From Bacteroidales bacterium (GTDB lineage Bacteria; Bacteroidota; Bacteroidia; Bacteroidales; P3), in NCBI GenBank assembly GCA_024400495.1, contig JAKSMR010000001.1, forward strand, positions 62,001 through 126,000: a stretch of DNA of 64,000 nt, given 5' to 3'. Below the pieces are notes generated by a model, which saw nothing but the letters and a program-made list of their open reading frames with translations, was not told the DNA's origin and did not search any database. The first letter of the stretch is position 1; each line of letters starts with the position of its first letter. Shown here piece by piece: positions 27,324 through 36,351 of this stretch. Position numbers and translations under genes: made by a program.

Positions 27324-27758
27324 TTATTTCATTTTCTTCTTTAAATTTGAAGCTATTATTGTTACCCTCATTTCAGCCGTTCCATTACACTCTTCGAGTC
27401 CCCAACGCCATTGGGTTTCAGATGAAAACATCTCAACAAACGTGTTGATGGCTTCATTCTCACTCATCAGCATAGGTTCCTGTTTGGGACTACTAATATA
27501 AATCACGACGTTGCTTGCAGAAAAAAGGTCATGATCTTTTGCCACAGCGCATGTATGTAACACAGCATCCTCGATAGCATCAGCACAGCGATTGTGTCCT
27601 GTAGCTTTGCCATGAAGGACAATAGCATTATCAGCACCTTCCAGCATCTCTTTAATATCCGATGCATCTATTGGGATGATAGCATCGCGGAGATAGAAGA
27701 TTTCTCCTATCTCCTTGATGTTTGCATCGTCTGGATTTTCGAAAAACAAGTTTTTCAT
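27324..27758 (-). CDS. Small protein resembling an isolated FtsZ C-terminal domain
   Basis: 144 residues from ATG 27758 (MKNLFFENPDDANIKE); the start is one base past the upstream stop (TAACATG), so translation is probably coupled. There is no GTP-binding GGGTGSG motif. The stretch from about residue 45 follows the pattern of the FtsZ C-terminal domain: ADNAIVLHGKATG, then AIEDAVLHT, then NVVIYISS, then MSENEAINTFVEMFSSETQ, then AEMRVTIIASNL, where FtsZ has its helix H10/strand/helix and final IRVTVIATG strand. Function unknown. AT-rich compared with neighbours. The FtsZ link is pattern-based and needs a structure or profile check. Confidence 0.6.
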   Translation of the reverse strand: MKNLFFENPDDANIKEIGEIFYLRDAIIPIDASDIKEMLEGADNAIVLHGKATGHNRCADAIEDAVLHTCAVAKDHDLFSASNVVIYISSPKQEPMLMSENEAINTFVEMFSSETQWRWGLEECNGTAEMRVTIIASNLKKKMK

Positions 27759-27759
27759 G

Positions 27760-27999
27760 TTAGCCACGCTTGCGAACATTCCACGAAAGCCCTTTGTTTG
27801 TCGAGTAGAACAACCCTTTCTCTGTAGTAGCAAGAATCTCCTTCCCGTTGTCCATTAAATCAATGAACTTGCCGTAGTTTCCGCTACCACCACAACGAGC
27901 GTTCCAAGAAAGACCGTTGTTCTTTGAATACTCCAGCTTTTTGCTGTCTTTTGGCGAGATACGAATGAGTTCACCGCCATAATTGATCATTTGAGGCAT
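27760..27999 (-). CDS. 79-aa protein with two Asp-box-like motifs
   Basis: Two copies of a BNR/Asp-box-like sequence (YSKNNGLSWNAR near residue 24 and YSTNKGLSWNVR near residue 66) with a GKFIDLMDNGKEILATTEKG strand pattern between them, as in single blades of a beta-propeller. A full propeller needs more blades, so it may oligomerise or be a fragment. No signal peptide. Middle gene of a three-gene run (17 bp after the first, 1 bp before the third). Confidence 0.6.
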   Translation of the reverse strand: MPQMINYGGELIRISPKDSKKLEYSKNNGLSWNARCGGSGNYGKFIDLMDNGKEILATTEKGLFYSTNKGLSWNVRKRG

Positions 28000-28016
28000 A
28001 ATGCTTGTAATTGAAG

Positions 28017-28172
28017 TTAATTATTATGAATGATATAGTTGTTGAACCCTGTAACCGTGGGCTCTTCGGTTCTGTCAAGATAGTCTTCAGCCAGATTGAT
28101 TAGCCGATCATAGTAATCGCTTGTACCATCCCAAAACCGACAATTGATAACTAAATACTCTGGTGACATCAT
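28017..28172 (-). CDS. 51-aa hypothetical protein, first gene of the micro-operon
   Basis: Starts MMSPEYLVINCRFWDGTSDY and ends TVTGFNNYIIHNN. Acidic and aromatic-rich, predicted helical in the middle (DRLINLAEDYLDRTEE). No family recognised. Supported as a gene by its tight spacing (17 bp) to the next frame on the same strand and by amino-acid-like composition in an AT-rich region. No clear promoter box upstream. Confidence 0.5.
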   Translation of the reverse strand: MMSPEYLVINCRFWDGTSDYYDRLINLAEDYLDRTEEPTVTGFNNYIIHNN

Positions 28173-28578
28173 TTCTTTTTACCTGTTGGATGAATTGATT
28201 TGTTAATAATTTCTTTCAAAAAAAGTAGTGTATGTTAGTAATTTTTTTTGTATTTTAGTAGTGAAAATCAAATTATTACAAAACTATCATCATGCACAAC
28301 TTAGTTTTAACACGCCAATGTTAATTGTTTGTTATCCATATCTAATCTATAGACGAACCAATTTGTTGTTTTGTTGCAATGACATCAAATTTTTTTTTCT
28401 GTTTTTCCTTTCTCCCTTCTCTCTAATCCCAGTTAATAGGGTTGCAGCCGGCCATCAATTCCGAATCAATTCCGAATCAATTCCGAATCAATTCCGAACA
28501 AAGTACGGAATTAATGGGATATTAATATCTCGTTAACCATAGATTGCACTTTGGTAATGTTGTTTTTCTTTATATTAA
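28173..28578. repeat. AT-rich spacer with 11-bp tandem repeat
   Basis: About 400 bp, very AT-rich, with no gene. At about 28457-28499 the 11-bp unit AATTCCGAATC is repeated in tandem almost four times (the last ends AATTCCGAAC). Confidence 0.75.
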
Positions 28579-28614
28579 AAAAAGACGTCTCAAATAATGT
28601 GAGACGCCTTTTTG
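28579..28614 (-). terminator. Terminator of the pyrophosphatase gene
   Basis: An A-run, a stem CGTCTCA (28587-28593) pairing with TGAGACG (28600-28606) plus flanking A/T pairs, and a T-run; usable in both directions. It lies about 32 bp past the stop codon on the minus strand. Confidence 0.8.
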
Positions 28615-28645
28615 ATTGAAAACCTGATTTTATATAATCGAGCGA

Positions 28646-31066
28646 TTATTTGTTCTTGATACGCATCTTGTAGAACGAACGGTAAACAAATACCAGGGCG
28701 ATGATAATGAAGATGATACCAAAGATAGGAGCGATGCCCTTGAAGCTTTCGCTGATAGCGATTTCCATAGCGAGCACACCAAAGAGAGTGGTGAACTTGA
28801 TGATGGGGTTGAGGGCTACCGAGGAGGTGTCCTTGAAGGGGTCTCCGACGGTATCGCCAACTACGGAAGCATCGTGGAGAGGAGTGCCTTTTGCCTTCAT
28901 GTCAACCTCAACAACCTTCTTGGCATTGTCCCAAGCGCCACCGGCGTTAGCCATAAACATAGCCTGGAAAAGGCCGAATACTGCGATGGAGATCAGGTAG
29001 CTGATGAAGAGGCATACGGCGTTGTCGCCACCAATGCCGGCAGGAGAGGAGATGCAGGCGAAACCAAGTGCGAAGCAGAAGATGGCGATGAAGATGTTGA
29101 TCATACCTTTCTGTGCGTAGTTGGTGCAGATCTTGACAACTTCCTGGCTCTTCTCGATGTCTGCCTTCTTGGGAGCATTCTCGTCGAGCTTGATATTGTC
29201 TTCGATGAACTCAACGGCACGGTTTGCTCCAGTAGTTACAGCCTGCATGGAAGCTCCGGTAAACCAGTAGATTACGCAGCCGCCAAGGATGAATCCGAGG
29301 ATGCTGTAGGGGTTGAGGAGGTTGAGGATGTCCGTAGGATTGATGCCGAGGGTGTTCTTGATGAGGAGGATAAGGGAGAAGATCATGGTGGTTGCGCCTA
29401 CTACAGCAGTACCGATGAGCACGGGTTTTGCTGTGGCTTTGAAGGTGTTGCCTGCGCCGTCGTTGGCCTCGAGATAGTATTTTGCTTTCTCGAAGTCGGG
29501 GGTGAAACCAAATTCCTGTTCAACCTCTTTGGTGGTCTTCTCGATGTCGTCCTCGATGAGGGAGAGCTCGTATACCGACTGGGCGTTGTCGGTTACGGGA
29601 CCATAGCTGTCGACAGCGATGTTTACAGGACCCATACCCAGCATACCAAAGGCAACAAGACCGAAGGCGAAGATGGAGCAGAAGCCGCCAAGATCGCCGA
29701 AGAGAGCGGTAATGCCGAAGTATTCGGAGGTAAAGTAGGCGATGATCATCAGCACGACAAATACGATACCGGTCCAGAAGCCGCCAAAGTTACCAGCAAC
29801 GAGTCCGGAAAGGATGTTCAGAGATGCGCCACCTTGCTCAGAAGCCTTGACAACTTCGTTCACATGCTTGGAGGTGGGGGAGGTGAAGATCTTGGTGAGT
29901 TCGGGAATCAGAGCAGCACCAAGGGTTCCGCAGCTGATGATGACGGAGAGGGCGATCCAGAGGTTGGGCATTCCTTCGATGTCGCCGAGCATGAAGTAGC
30001 TGGCGCAGAAGGTGCCGATGATGGAGAGGATAGAGGTAATCCAAACGAGAGAGGTGAGGGGAGCCTCGAAGTTCATGTCGTCGGCATTCTTGTATTTTGC
30101 CTTGGCGAAAGCGCCATTAATATAGTAGGAAAGGACAGAAGCGACGATGCCGAGGATACGCATCACGAAGATCCAGACGAGCAGTTTGATCTGCATTTCG
30201 GGCTGGGGAACGGCAAGAAGGATGAAGGATACGAGTGCAACGCCAGTCACGCCATAGGTCTCAAAACCGTCGGCGGTGGGGCCGATGCTGTCGCCTGCGT
30301 TGTCGCCGGTGCAGTCTGCGATAACGCCAGGGTTACGAGGATCGTCTTCGCCAATCTTGAAGACGACTTTCATGAGGTCGCTTCCGATGTCGGCGATCTT
30401 GGTGAAGATACCGCCGGCGATACGGAGGGCAGAAGCGCCGAGGCTCTCGCCGATAGCGAAACCGATGAAGCAGCTGCCTGCCAGGTTTTCGGGCATGAAG
30501 AGGAGAATGATAAGCATGAGGACGAGCTCAACGCAGATCAGCACGATACCGATGCTCATACCTGCGCGCAAGGGGATGTTGAGCAGGTCGAGCGGACGGC
30601 GACGCAGAGAGGCGAATGCCATACGGGCGTTGGCGTAGGTGTTCATTCTGACACCAAACCAAGCTACGGCATAGCTGCCGAGGATACCGATGACAGTCCA
30701 TCCCAGGATGAGGCATACGGCGCCGAGAGGCATGTGTGATAACACGCCGAAATAGAGTGCGATAGCAGCTCCGATGATGACGAACAGGACGATGAGGAAG
30801 CGGCCCTGCTGTTTGAGATAAGTGGAGCAAGTGTGGAAGATCACGTTGCCGATTTCGAGCATCGACTTGTGTGCTTTGAGCTTGCGCACTTTGTTGAACT
30901 GCCAGAATCCAAAGATAAGACCCAGCACTACAATGACGAATCCCCAGTAGAGGATTTTGGCATCGCCTGAAGTGGCGAAACCGGCGGGCATTTCCAGGTC
31001 GGCTTCGCTCGCAAAGGTGAGCATGGGCAGAACGAGGCCTGCCAGAAGAGTTGCGAGTTTCTTCAT
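28646..31066 (-). CDS. hppA: Membrane-bound ion-translocating pyrophosphatase
   Basis: 806 residues with about 16 membrane helices. It hydrolyses pyrophosphate and pumps H+ (or Na+) out of the cytoplasm. The substrate-binding acidic cluster reads DCTGDNAGDSIGPTADGFE rather than the common DNVGDNVGDVAGMGAD, and the K+-site region reads GNTFKA with Lys where K+-dependent enzymes have Ala. Both features suggest the divergent K+-independent group. The N-terminus looks like a cleavable signal (MKKLATLLAGLVLPMLTFAS). Its own transcription unit, downstream of atpD-atpC. Ion specificity is not decided by sequence here. Confidence 0.9.
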   Translation of the reverse strand: MKKLATLLAGLVLPMLTFASEADLEMPAGFATSGDAKILYWGFVIVVLGLIFGFWQFNKVRKLKAHKSMLEIGNVIFHTCSTYLKQQGRFLIVLFVIIGAAIALYFGVLSHMPLGAVCLILGWTVIGILGSYAVAWFGVRMNTYANARMAFASLRRRPLDLLNIPLRAGMSIGIVLICVELVLMLIILLFMPENLAGSCFIGFAIGESLGASALRIAGGIFTKIADIGSDLMKVVFKIGEDDPRNPGVIADCTGDNAGDSIGPTADGFETYGVTGVALVSFILLAVPQPEMQIKLLVWIFVMRILGIVASVLSYYINGAFAKAKYKNADDMNFEAPLTSLVWITSILSIIGTFCASYFMLGDIEGMPNLWIALSVIISCGTLGAALIPELTKIFTSPTSKHVNEVVKASEQGGASLNILSGLVAGNFGGFWTGIVFVVLMIIAYFTSEYFGITALFGDLGGFCSIFAFGLVAFGMLGMGPVNIAVDSYGPVTDNAQSVYELSLIEDDIEKTTKEVEQEFGFTPDFEKAKYYLEANDGAGNTFKATAKPVLIGTAVVGATTMIFSLILLIKNTLGINPTDILNLLNPYSILGFILGGCVIYWFTGASMQAVTTGANRAVEFIEDNIKLDENAPKKADIEKSQEVVKICTNYAQKGMINIFIAIFCFALGFACISSPAGIGGDNAVCLFISYLISIAVFGLFQAMFMANAGGAWDNAKKVVEVDMKAKGTPLHDASVVGDTVGDPFKDTSSVALNPIIKFTTLFGVLAMEIAISESFKGIAPIFGIIFIIIALVFVYRSFYKMRIKNK

Positions 31067-31141
31067 AGATGAATGAGTTTTATTTATGTATTTATTTTTA
31101 TTTTCTTTTGTGCGATGTTACTTTCTTCGTTTTGGTATGAA

Positions 31142-31167
31142 AAAGCCCCTCTCATAGTAGGGGCTTT
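31142..31167 (-). terminator. Terminator of atpD-atpC
   Basis: Stem AAAGCCCCT (31142-31150) with AGGGGCTTT (31159-31167), 8-base loop, followed on the minus strand by TTTCATACC. Confidence 0.85.
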
Positions 31168-31174
31168 GGCATAG

Positions 31175-31411
31175 TTATTGTGTTAAAATCAGAACGTCGT
31201 TTGCTTGCGCCTTGACCACTCCGGCCTTGATCTCAAACGTCTTCTCTCCCTCTTCCTCCTGCTGCATACGAATGGTGCCGGCTTTGAGCGCCGCAATGAT
31301 GGGGGCGTGGTTGTTCAGCAATTCGAACAGTCCGTCCACTCCGGGCAGCTGCAGCAGCTTGGCTGTCCCTTCGAAAAGGGTGGTGTCGGGGGAGATGATT
31401 CGTACCTTCAT
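31175..31411 (-). CDS. atpC: F-type ATP synthase epsilon subunit (short form)
   Basis: 78 residues (MKVRIISPDTTLFEGTAKLL): only the N-terminal beta-sandwich. The C-terminal two-helix domain that inhibits rotation in other bacteria is absent, as is usual in Bacteroidota. It links gamma to the c-ring in the F1 rotor. 58 bp after atpD; no further atp genes follow. Confidence 0.93.
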   Translation of the reverse strand: MKVRIISPDTTLFEGTAKLLQLPGVDGLFELLNNHAPIIAALKAGTIRMQQEEEGEKTFEIKAGVVKAQANDVLILTQ

Positions 31412-31469
31412 GGTTCGCGATGCTTTGTTGGTGTTCTACAATTGTGTGGATGCCAGGGTTTGGGCTTGT

Positions 31470-32996
<1,527 letters not shown>

Positions 32997-33016
32997 TTAA
33001 TACATCATTAGAGTTG

Positions 33017-33024
33017 CAAATATA
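33017..33024 (-). promoter_or_regulatory. Promoter -7 box of atpD
   Basis: The minus strand reads TATATTTG about 40 bp upstream of the atpD start, in an AT-rich stretch. The -33 element is not clear. Confidence 0.55.
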
Positions 33025-33142
33025 CGAATATAATTAAAATATATAAATTTCTTTTTTATAAAAAATGTTAACAAGCGAACTTCCGTGCCCTTTTCCTGGT
33101 GGACGGTTGTTGGCTCGGAGGCTTTGGGGTGGCAGGCTCTAG

Positions 33143-33200
33143 CGCCGCATCGACGTCGCATCAGGGTCGCATCAAGGTCGCTCTAGCGTCGTGAATTGTG
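33143..33200. repeat. 11-bp tandem array of GTCGCATCnnn type
   Basis: Successive units GCCGCATCGAC, GTCGCATCAGG, GTCGCATCAAG, GTCGCTCTAGC, GTCGTGAATTG, all exactly 11 bp apart, downstream of dprA. Similar units are seen at about 15.1 kb and 53.6 kb. Confidence 0.75.
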
Positions 33201-33260
33201 CCGTCTGGACTATGGCTAGATAGGCGCTACTGTATGGCTGGTCTATGCCTGGGTGCGTAA

Positions 33261-34355
33261 TCAGTTCAGTTTGTATGTCTTGCCCGGGAGGCATCGGCAG
33301 ATGTTCTTCAGCTCCATGTCGAGCAGGGCGGCGGCGATTTTGGGAAGGGAGAGGCTTGTGTGTTCCATGATCTCTTCTATCGCCATCGGGCCGTGCTGGG
33401 AGAGGATGGTGTGGATCTTCGTCTGGTCGGGAGTGAGGTCGAGGACCATCGTTGTCTGCTGGGCTTGAGCGTTGTTCTTCCTGCTCCAGTTCATCAAGGA
33501 GAACACGTCGTCGGCATTTTGTATGAGGACGGCTCTTCCGTTGCTGATGATACGGTTGCAACCGGTTGAGTATTTGTCGTCTACGCGTCCGGGGAAGGCA
33601 AATACGTCGCGATGGTAGCCGTTGCCGAGGTTGGCTGTGATGAGGGCTCCGCCTTTCTCGCTAGCTTCCACCACAATGATGGCGTCGCTCATGGCTGCGA
33701 TAATGCGGTTGCGGGCGGGGAAATAGCTGGGGTTGATCCGTGTCTGGCTCGGGTATTCTGTCAGAAGCCCACCTTCGGTCTGGACCATGGTTTTGGCGAG
33801 GTTGCGATTCTGAGGGGGATAGAGCTGGTCGAGTCCATGGGCTACAACGCCTATGGTCGGGATGTTGTGCTCTGTGGCTGTTGTGTGGGCTTGGGTGTCG
33901 ATTCCGTAGGCCAGGCCGCTTACAACCAATATGTTTTCGTGCTGAAGGTCGTCTATCAGTTTTTGGGTGTTCTCTTTGCCAATTTCTGTCGCTTTCCGGG
34001 TGCCGACAACGGAGATGGTCCGTTCTGTGTTGAGGTCGGCCGAACCCATGTAATAGAGTAGGGGAGGTGTGTCCTCGCACCCGGCTCTGTTCAGTCGTTG
34101 AGGATACTCTCTATCAGTAAAATAGAGCGGTTTGATATGATGCTTCTCGCAAAAACGCAGCTCCTCTTCGGCGCGAGCGAAGGTGCTTTTCTGCTCGATG
34201 GCGGTAATGATGCTTTTGTGTTTGCCGAAAATATTTGTCAACTCGCTATGGCTCAACGCAAAAACCTCTTCGGGGGAGTTGTATATCTCCATCAGCTGGC
34301 GGTAGCTCTTGCAGCCGAGTCCTGAAACAAAAGAAAGTGCAATTTTTGAGAGCAT
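33261..34355 (-). CDS. dprA: DNA-processing protein DprA
   Basis: 364 residues. N-terminal helical (SAM-like) region (FVSGLGCKSYRQLMEIYN), central Rossmann-like ssDNA-binding domain (VVGTRKATEIGKENTQKLI, VVSGLAYGIDTQAH, GGLLTEYPSQTRINPSYFPA, FPGRVDDKYSTGCNRII), and a C-terminal winged-helix-like DML1 domain (HGPMAIEEIMEHTSLSLPKI). It loads RecA on incoming single-stranded DNA in natural transformation and is widespread in non-competent species too. 19 bp downstream of the Nudix gene. Confidence 0.95.
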   Translation of the reverse strand: MLSKIALSFVSGLGCKSYRQLMEIYNSPEEVFALSHSELTNIFGKHKSIITAIEQKSTFARAEEELRFCEKHHIKPLYFTDREYPQRLNRAGCEDTPPLLYYMGSADLNTERTISVVGTRKATEIGKENTQKLIDDLQHENILVVSGLAYGIDTQAHTTATEHNIPTIGVVAHGLDQLYPPQNRNLAKTMVQTEGGLLTEYPSQTRINPSYFPARNRIIAAMSDAIIVVEASEKGGALITANLGNGYHRDVFAFPGRVDDKYSTGCNRIISNGRAVLIQNADDVFSLMNWSRKNNAQAQQTTMVLDLTPDQTKIHTILSQHGPMAIEEIMEHTSLSLPKIAAALLDMELKNICRCLPGKTYKLN

Positions 34356-34374
34356 GATAATAACGTTTTGTGGT

Positions 34375-34983
34375 TTAGGAATTGGAGAGGAGTTTCATCA
34401 TCGAATAGGAGTCGGAGAGCTTCTCTGTCCATTCTTTTGTGTTGAACCATTCGGCATGCGTAATGCCCTCTTCTTGTTGTGTCTGTATGGCTGTCTGTCC
34501 GCTATCCCACATCTCGAACCACGAGGTCTGTTTGAGATGCCAGCCTCCATAGAGATCGTAGATATGGTAGGTCTTTCGGATGAGCTTCCCCGATCGGGCG
34601 ATAGTCAGCCCGGTCTCCTCTTCCACCTCTCTCACGGCTGCCTGTCGCAAGGTCTCCCCAAGTTCCACCTTGCCTTTGGCCATGTCCCAATGCTGGTTAC
34701 GGTAGATGAGCAGGCGTTTCTGTCCCATCCCGGCGTCCCGCACGATACCGCCTGCTGCCTTAATATATATGTAGGCGTTCATGCAGTAGCTTACCAGCTC
34801 GCGCATATTGTTGCTGCACCACACCCAGATGTTCTGCTTTTGTGTGACCAAAGTTTCGAAACAGAAAGATAAATTGCTGTCGTCCATTACGATATACCCT
34901 TGGGGTACGGCAGGTGCCTCCTGTTGGGTCTTTTTGCAGAAAACAATCTGCCAATATTGGTATGCAATAATCCATTGTTTCAT
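34375..34983 (-). CDS. Nudix hydrolase
   Basis: 202 residues. The Nudix box runs from Gly104 to Leu126 (GKVELGETLRQAAVREVEEE then TGL) with all consensus residues of GX5EX7REUXEEXGU. It cleaves a nucleoside diphosphate linked to another group; the substrate is not predictable. An N-terminal region of about 70 residues precedes the Nudix domain (MKQWIIAYQYWQIVFC). Translated upstream of dprA in a two-gene unit, divergent from pyrE. Confidence 0.9.
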   Translation of the reverse strand: MKQWIIAYQYWQIVFCKKTQQEAPAVPQGYIVMDDSNLSFCFETLVTQKQNIWVWCSNNMRELVSYCMNAYIYIKAAGGIVRDAGMGQKRLLIYRNQHWDMAKGKVELGETLRQAAVREVEEETGLTIARSGKLIRKTYHIYDLYGGWHLKQTSWFEMWDSGQTAIQTQQEEGITHAEWFNTKEWTEKLSDSYSMMKLLSNS

Positions 34984-35056
34984 GTTTGAGAGAGGTTTTG
35001 TTGTGAGGGTAACTTGTTCTTATTCATAAATAACGGCAATTTTCGATAAATATTTT

Positions 35057-35087
35057 TTTGCTACCTCATTTTTTCTTCGTACTTTTG
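35057..35087 (+). promoter_or_regulatory. Promoter of pyrE, almost touching the start codon
   Basis: TTTG at 35057-35060, a 19-bp spacer, then TACTTTTG at 35080-35087. The ATG begins at 35092, so transcription would start at or beside the start codon, leaving essentially no leader for the first ATG. A second in-frame ATG is at 35101. Confidence 0.75.
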
Positions 35088-35091
35088 CACT

Positions 35092-35745
35092 ATGAAAAAT
35101 ATGAACGAAATCGCCACTAATACGGCTAAATTTTTATTGCAGGTAAAAGCCATCAAGCTTAACAACGACAATCCCTTCACTTGGGCTTCCGGTCGTAAAT
35201 CCCCCATCTATTGCGACAACCGAGTGACCCTTTCCTATCCCGAAATCCGCACCTTCATCCGTCAAAGCTTCGTTGAGGTCATCAAGGAGCAGTTTGGTGA
35301 GGTTGACGTTATTGCCGGCGTAGCTACCGGCGGTATTGCCCAGGGCGCACTCGTTGCTCAGGAGCTTGGCAAACCTTTCGTGTATGTTCGTTCCGAAGAG
35401 AAGAAGCATGGCCTCACCAACCAGATCGAGGGTGAGATCCATGAAGGACAGACTGTTGTGGTTATCGAAGACCTCGTCTCTACCGGCAAGAGCAGCCTCA
35501 TCGCCGTTCGCGCTCTTCGTGAGAAAGGTTGCATCGTCAAAGGTATGGCCGCCATCTTCACCTACGGCCTTGCTGTTGCTGCCAAGAATTTCGAAGAGAC
35601 CGATGTCGCTCTCCACACTCTTACCAACTACGACACCCTTATCCAGGTGGCTAGCGAAGAGAGCTACATCCTTCCCGAGCAGATGGCAAGCCTCACAGCT
35701 TGGCGCGTAAATCCCGAGAAATGGTCCGACGACCACATGAACTAA
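35092..35745 (+). CDS. pyrE: Orotate phosphoribosyltransferase
   Basis: 217 residues. It joins orotate to PRPP to give OMP in pyrimidine synthesis. PRPP-binding motif VVVIEDLVSTGKS at 122-134; orotate/PRPP loop SEEKKHGLTNQIEG; substrate region FTWASGRKSPIYCDNR. The start could be the ATG at 35092 or at 35101 (MNEIATNTAKFL); no ribosome-binding site precedes either. 18 bp upstream of the SRPBCC gene. Confidence 0.95.
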   Translation: MKNMNEIATNTAKFLLQVKAIKLNNDNPFTWASGRKSPIYCDNRVTLSYPEIRTFIRQSFVEVIKEQFGEVDVIAGVATGGIAQGALVAQELGKPFVYVRSEEKKHGLTNQIEGEIHEGQTVVVIEDLVSTGKSSLIAVRALREKGCIVKGMAAIFTYGLAVAAKNFEETDVALHTLTNYDTLIQVASEESYILPEQMASLTAWRVNPEKWSDDHMN

Positions 35746-35763
35746 TCGCTATCCCGTACGATT

Positions 35764-36177
35764 ATGAATGTAGAAAGCAAAACTGTCGTCACCTCCTCGT
35801 CGCCCGAGAAGTGCTATGACTTCCTTTGTGATTTCAACAACTTCTCCCGCATCATACCTGCCGACAAGGTCCAGAACTGGTCCTGTACTGCCGACCGTTG
35901 TTCGTTCAACGTGGCTGGCTTCATGCAGCTCACGCTCACTTATGTGGAGCGAGTTCCCTATAGCCTCGTAGCTATCGGACCTGCTGCCGACGCAAGTACA
36001 CCTATGCCTTTCCGCATGAATGTGCAGCTGGCTCCTAACGAAAGCGGCACCCGTGTCTCCATCGCTTTCAGCATGGAAGGCGGCAACCCCATGATGACCA
36101 TGATGCTTAAGCCCAAGCTTCGCGAAGCAGCCGACAAGATGGCCGACATGTTGCAGTATCTCTGCAACGCTCTCTAG
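35764..36177 (+). CDS. SRPBCC (START-like) family protein
   Basis: 137 residues, helix-grip fold pattern: MNVESKTVVTSSSPEKCYDF start with a beta strand and two helices, central strands (QLTLTYVERVPYSLVAIGPA), a conserved small-residue strand and a long C-terminal helix (KLREAADKMADMLQYLCNAL). This compact form is common in Bacteroidota beside pyrE, but its ligand is unknown. Confidence 0.75.
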   Translation: MNVESKTVVTSSSPEKCYDFLCDFNNFSRIIPADKVQNWSCTADRCSFNVAGFMQLTLTYVERVPYSLVAIGPAADASTPMPFRMNVQLAPNESGTRVSIAFSMEGGNPMMTMMLKPKLREAADKMADMLQYLCNAL

Positions 36178-36207
36178 TCGTCCAACCCCGGTTACGGCAA
36201 ATAGATA

Positions 36208-36241
36208 AAGCGGATACCAACAACCTGGTATCCGCCTTTTG
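36208..36241 (+). terminator. Terminator of pyrE-SRPBCC
   Basis: A 10-bp perfect stem, GCGGATACCA (36210-36219) with TGGTATCCGC (36226-36235), then TTTTGTTC. Confidence 0.9.
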
Positions 36242-36281
36242 TTCTCTCTCGGCCAAGCGATTTGCAAAGTTGCCAATAAAG

Positions 36282-36313
36282 AAAAAGAGCCAACACTCAT
36301 GCCGGCTCTTTTT
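36282..36313 (-). terminator. Bidirectional terminator, mainly for the M20 gene
   Basis: AAAAAGAGCC (36282-36291) pairs with GGCTCTTTTT (36304-36313); both ends give T-runs. It lies 38 bp past the minus-strand dipeptidase stop. Confidence 0.85.
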
Positions 36314-36351
36314 TTCTATATTGTACGGATGTCCGTTTTTTTAGTCTCGGT

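Noticed and set aside
28457..28499. Possible CRISPR array
   Set aside because: The units are 11 bp and directly adjacent with no spacers; the same holds for the arrays at 33.1 and 53.6 kb. No cas genes are present.
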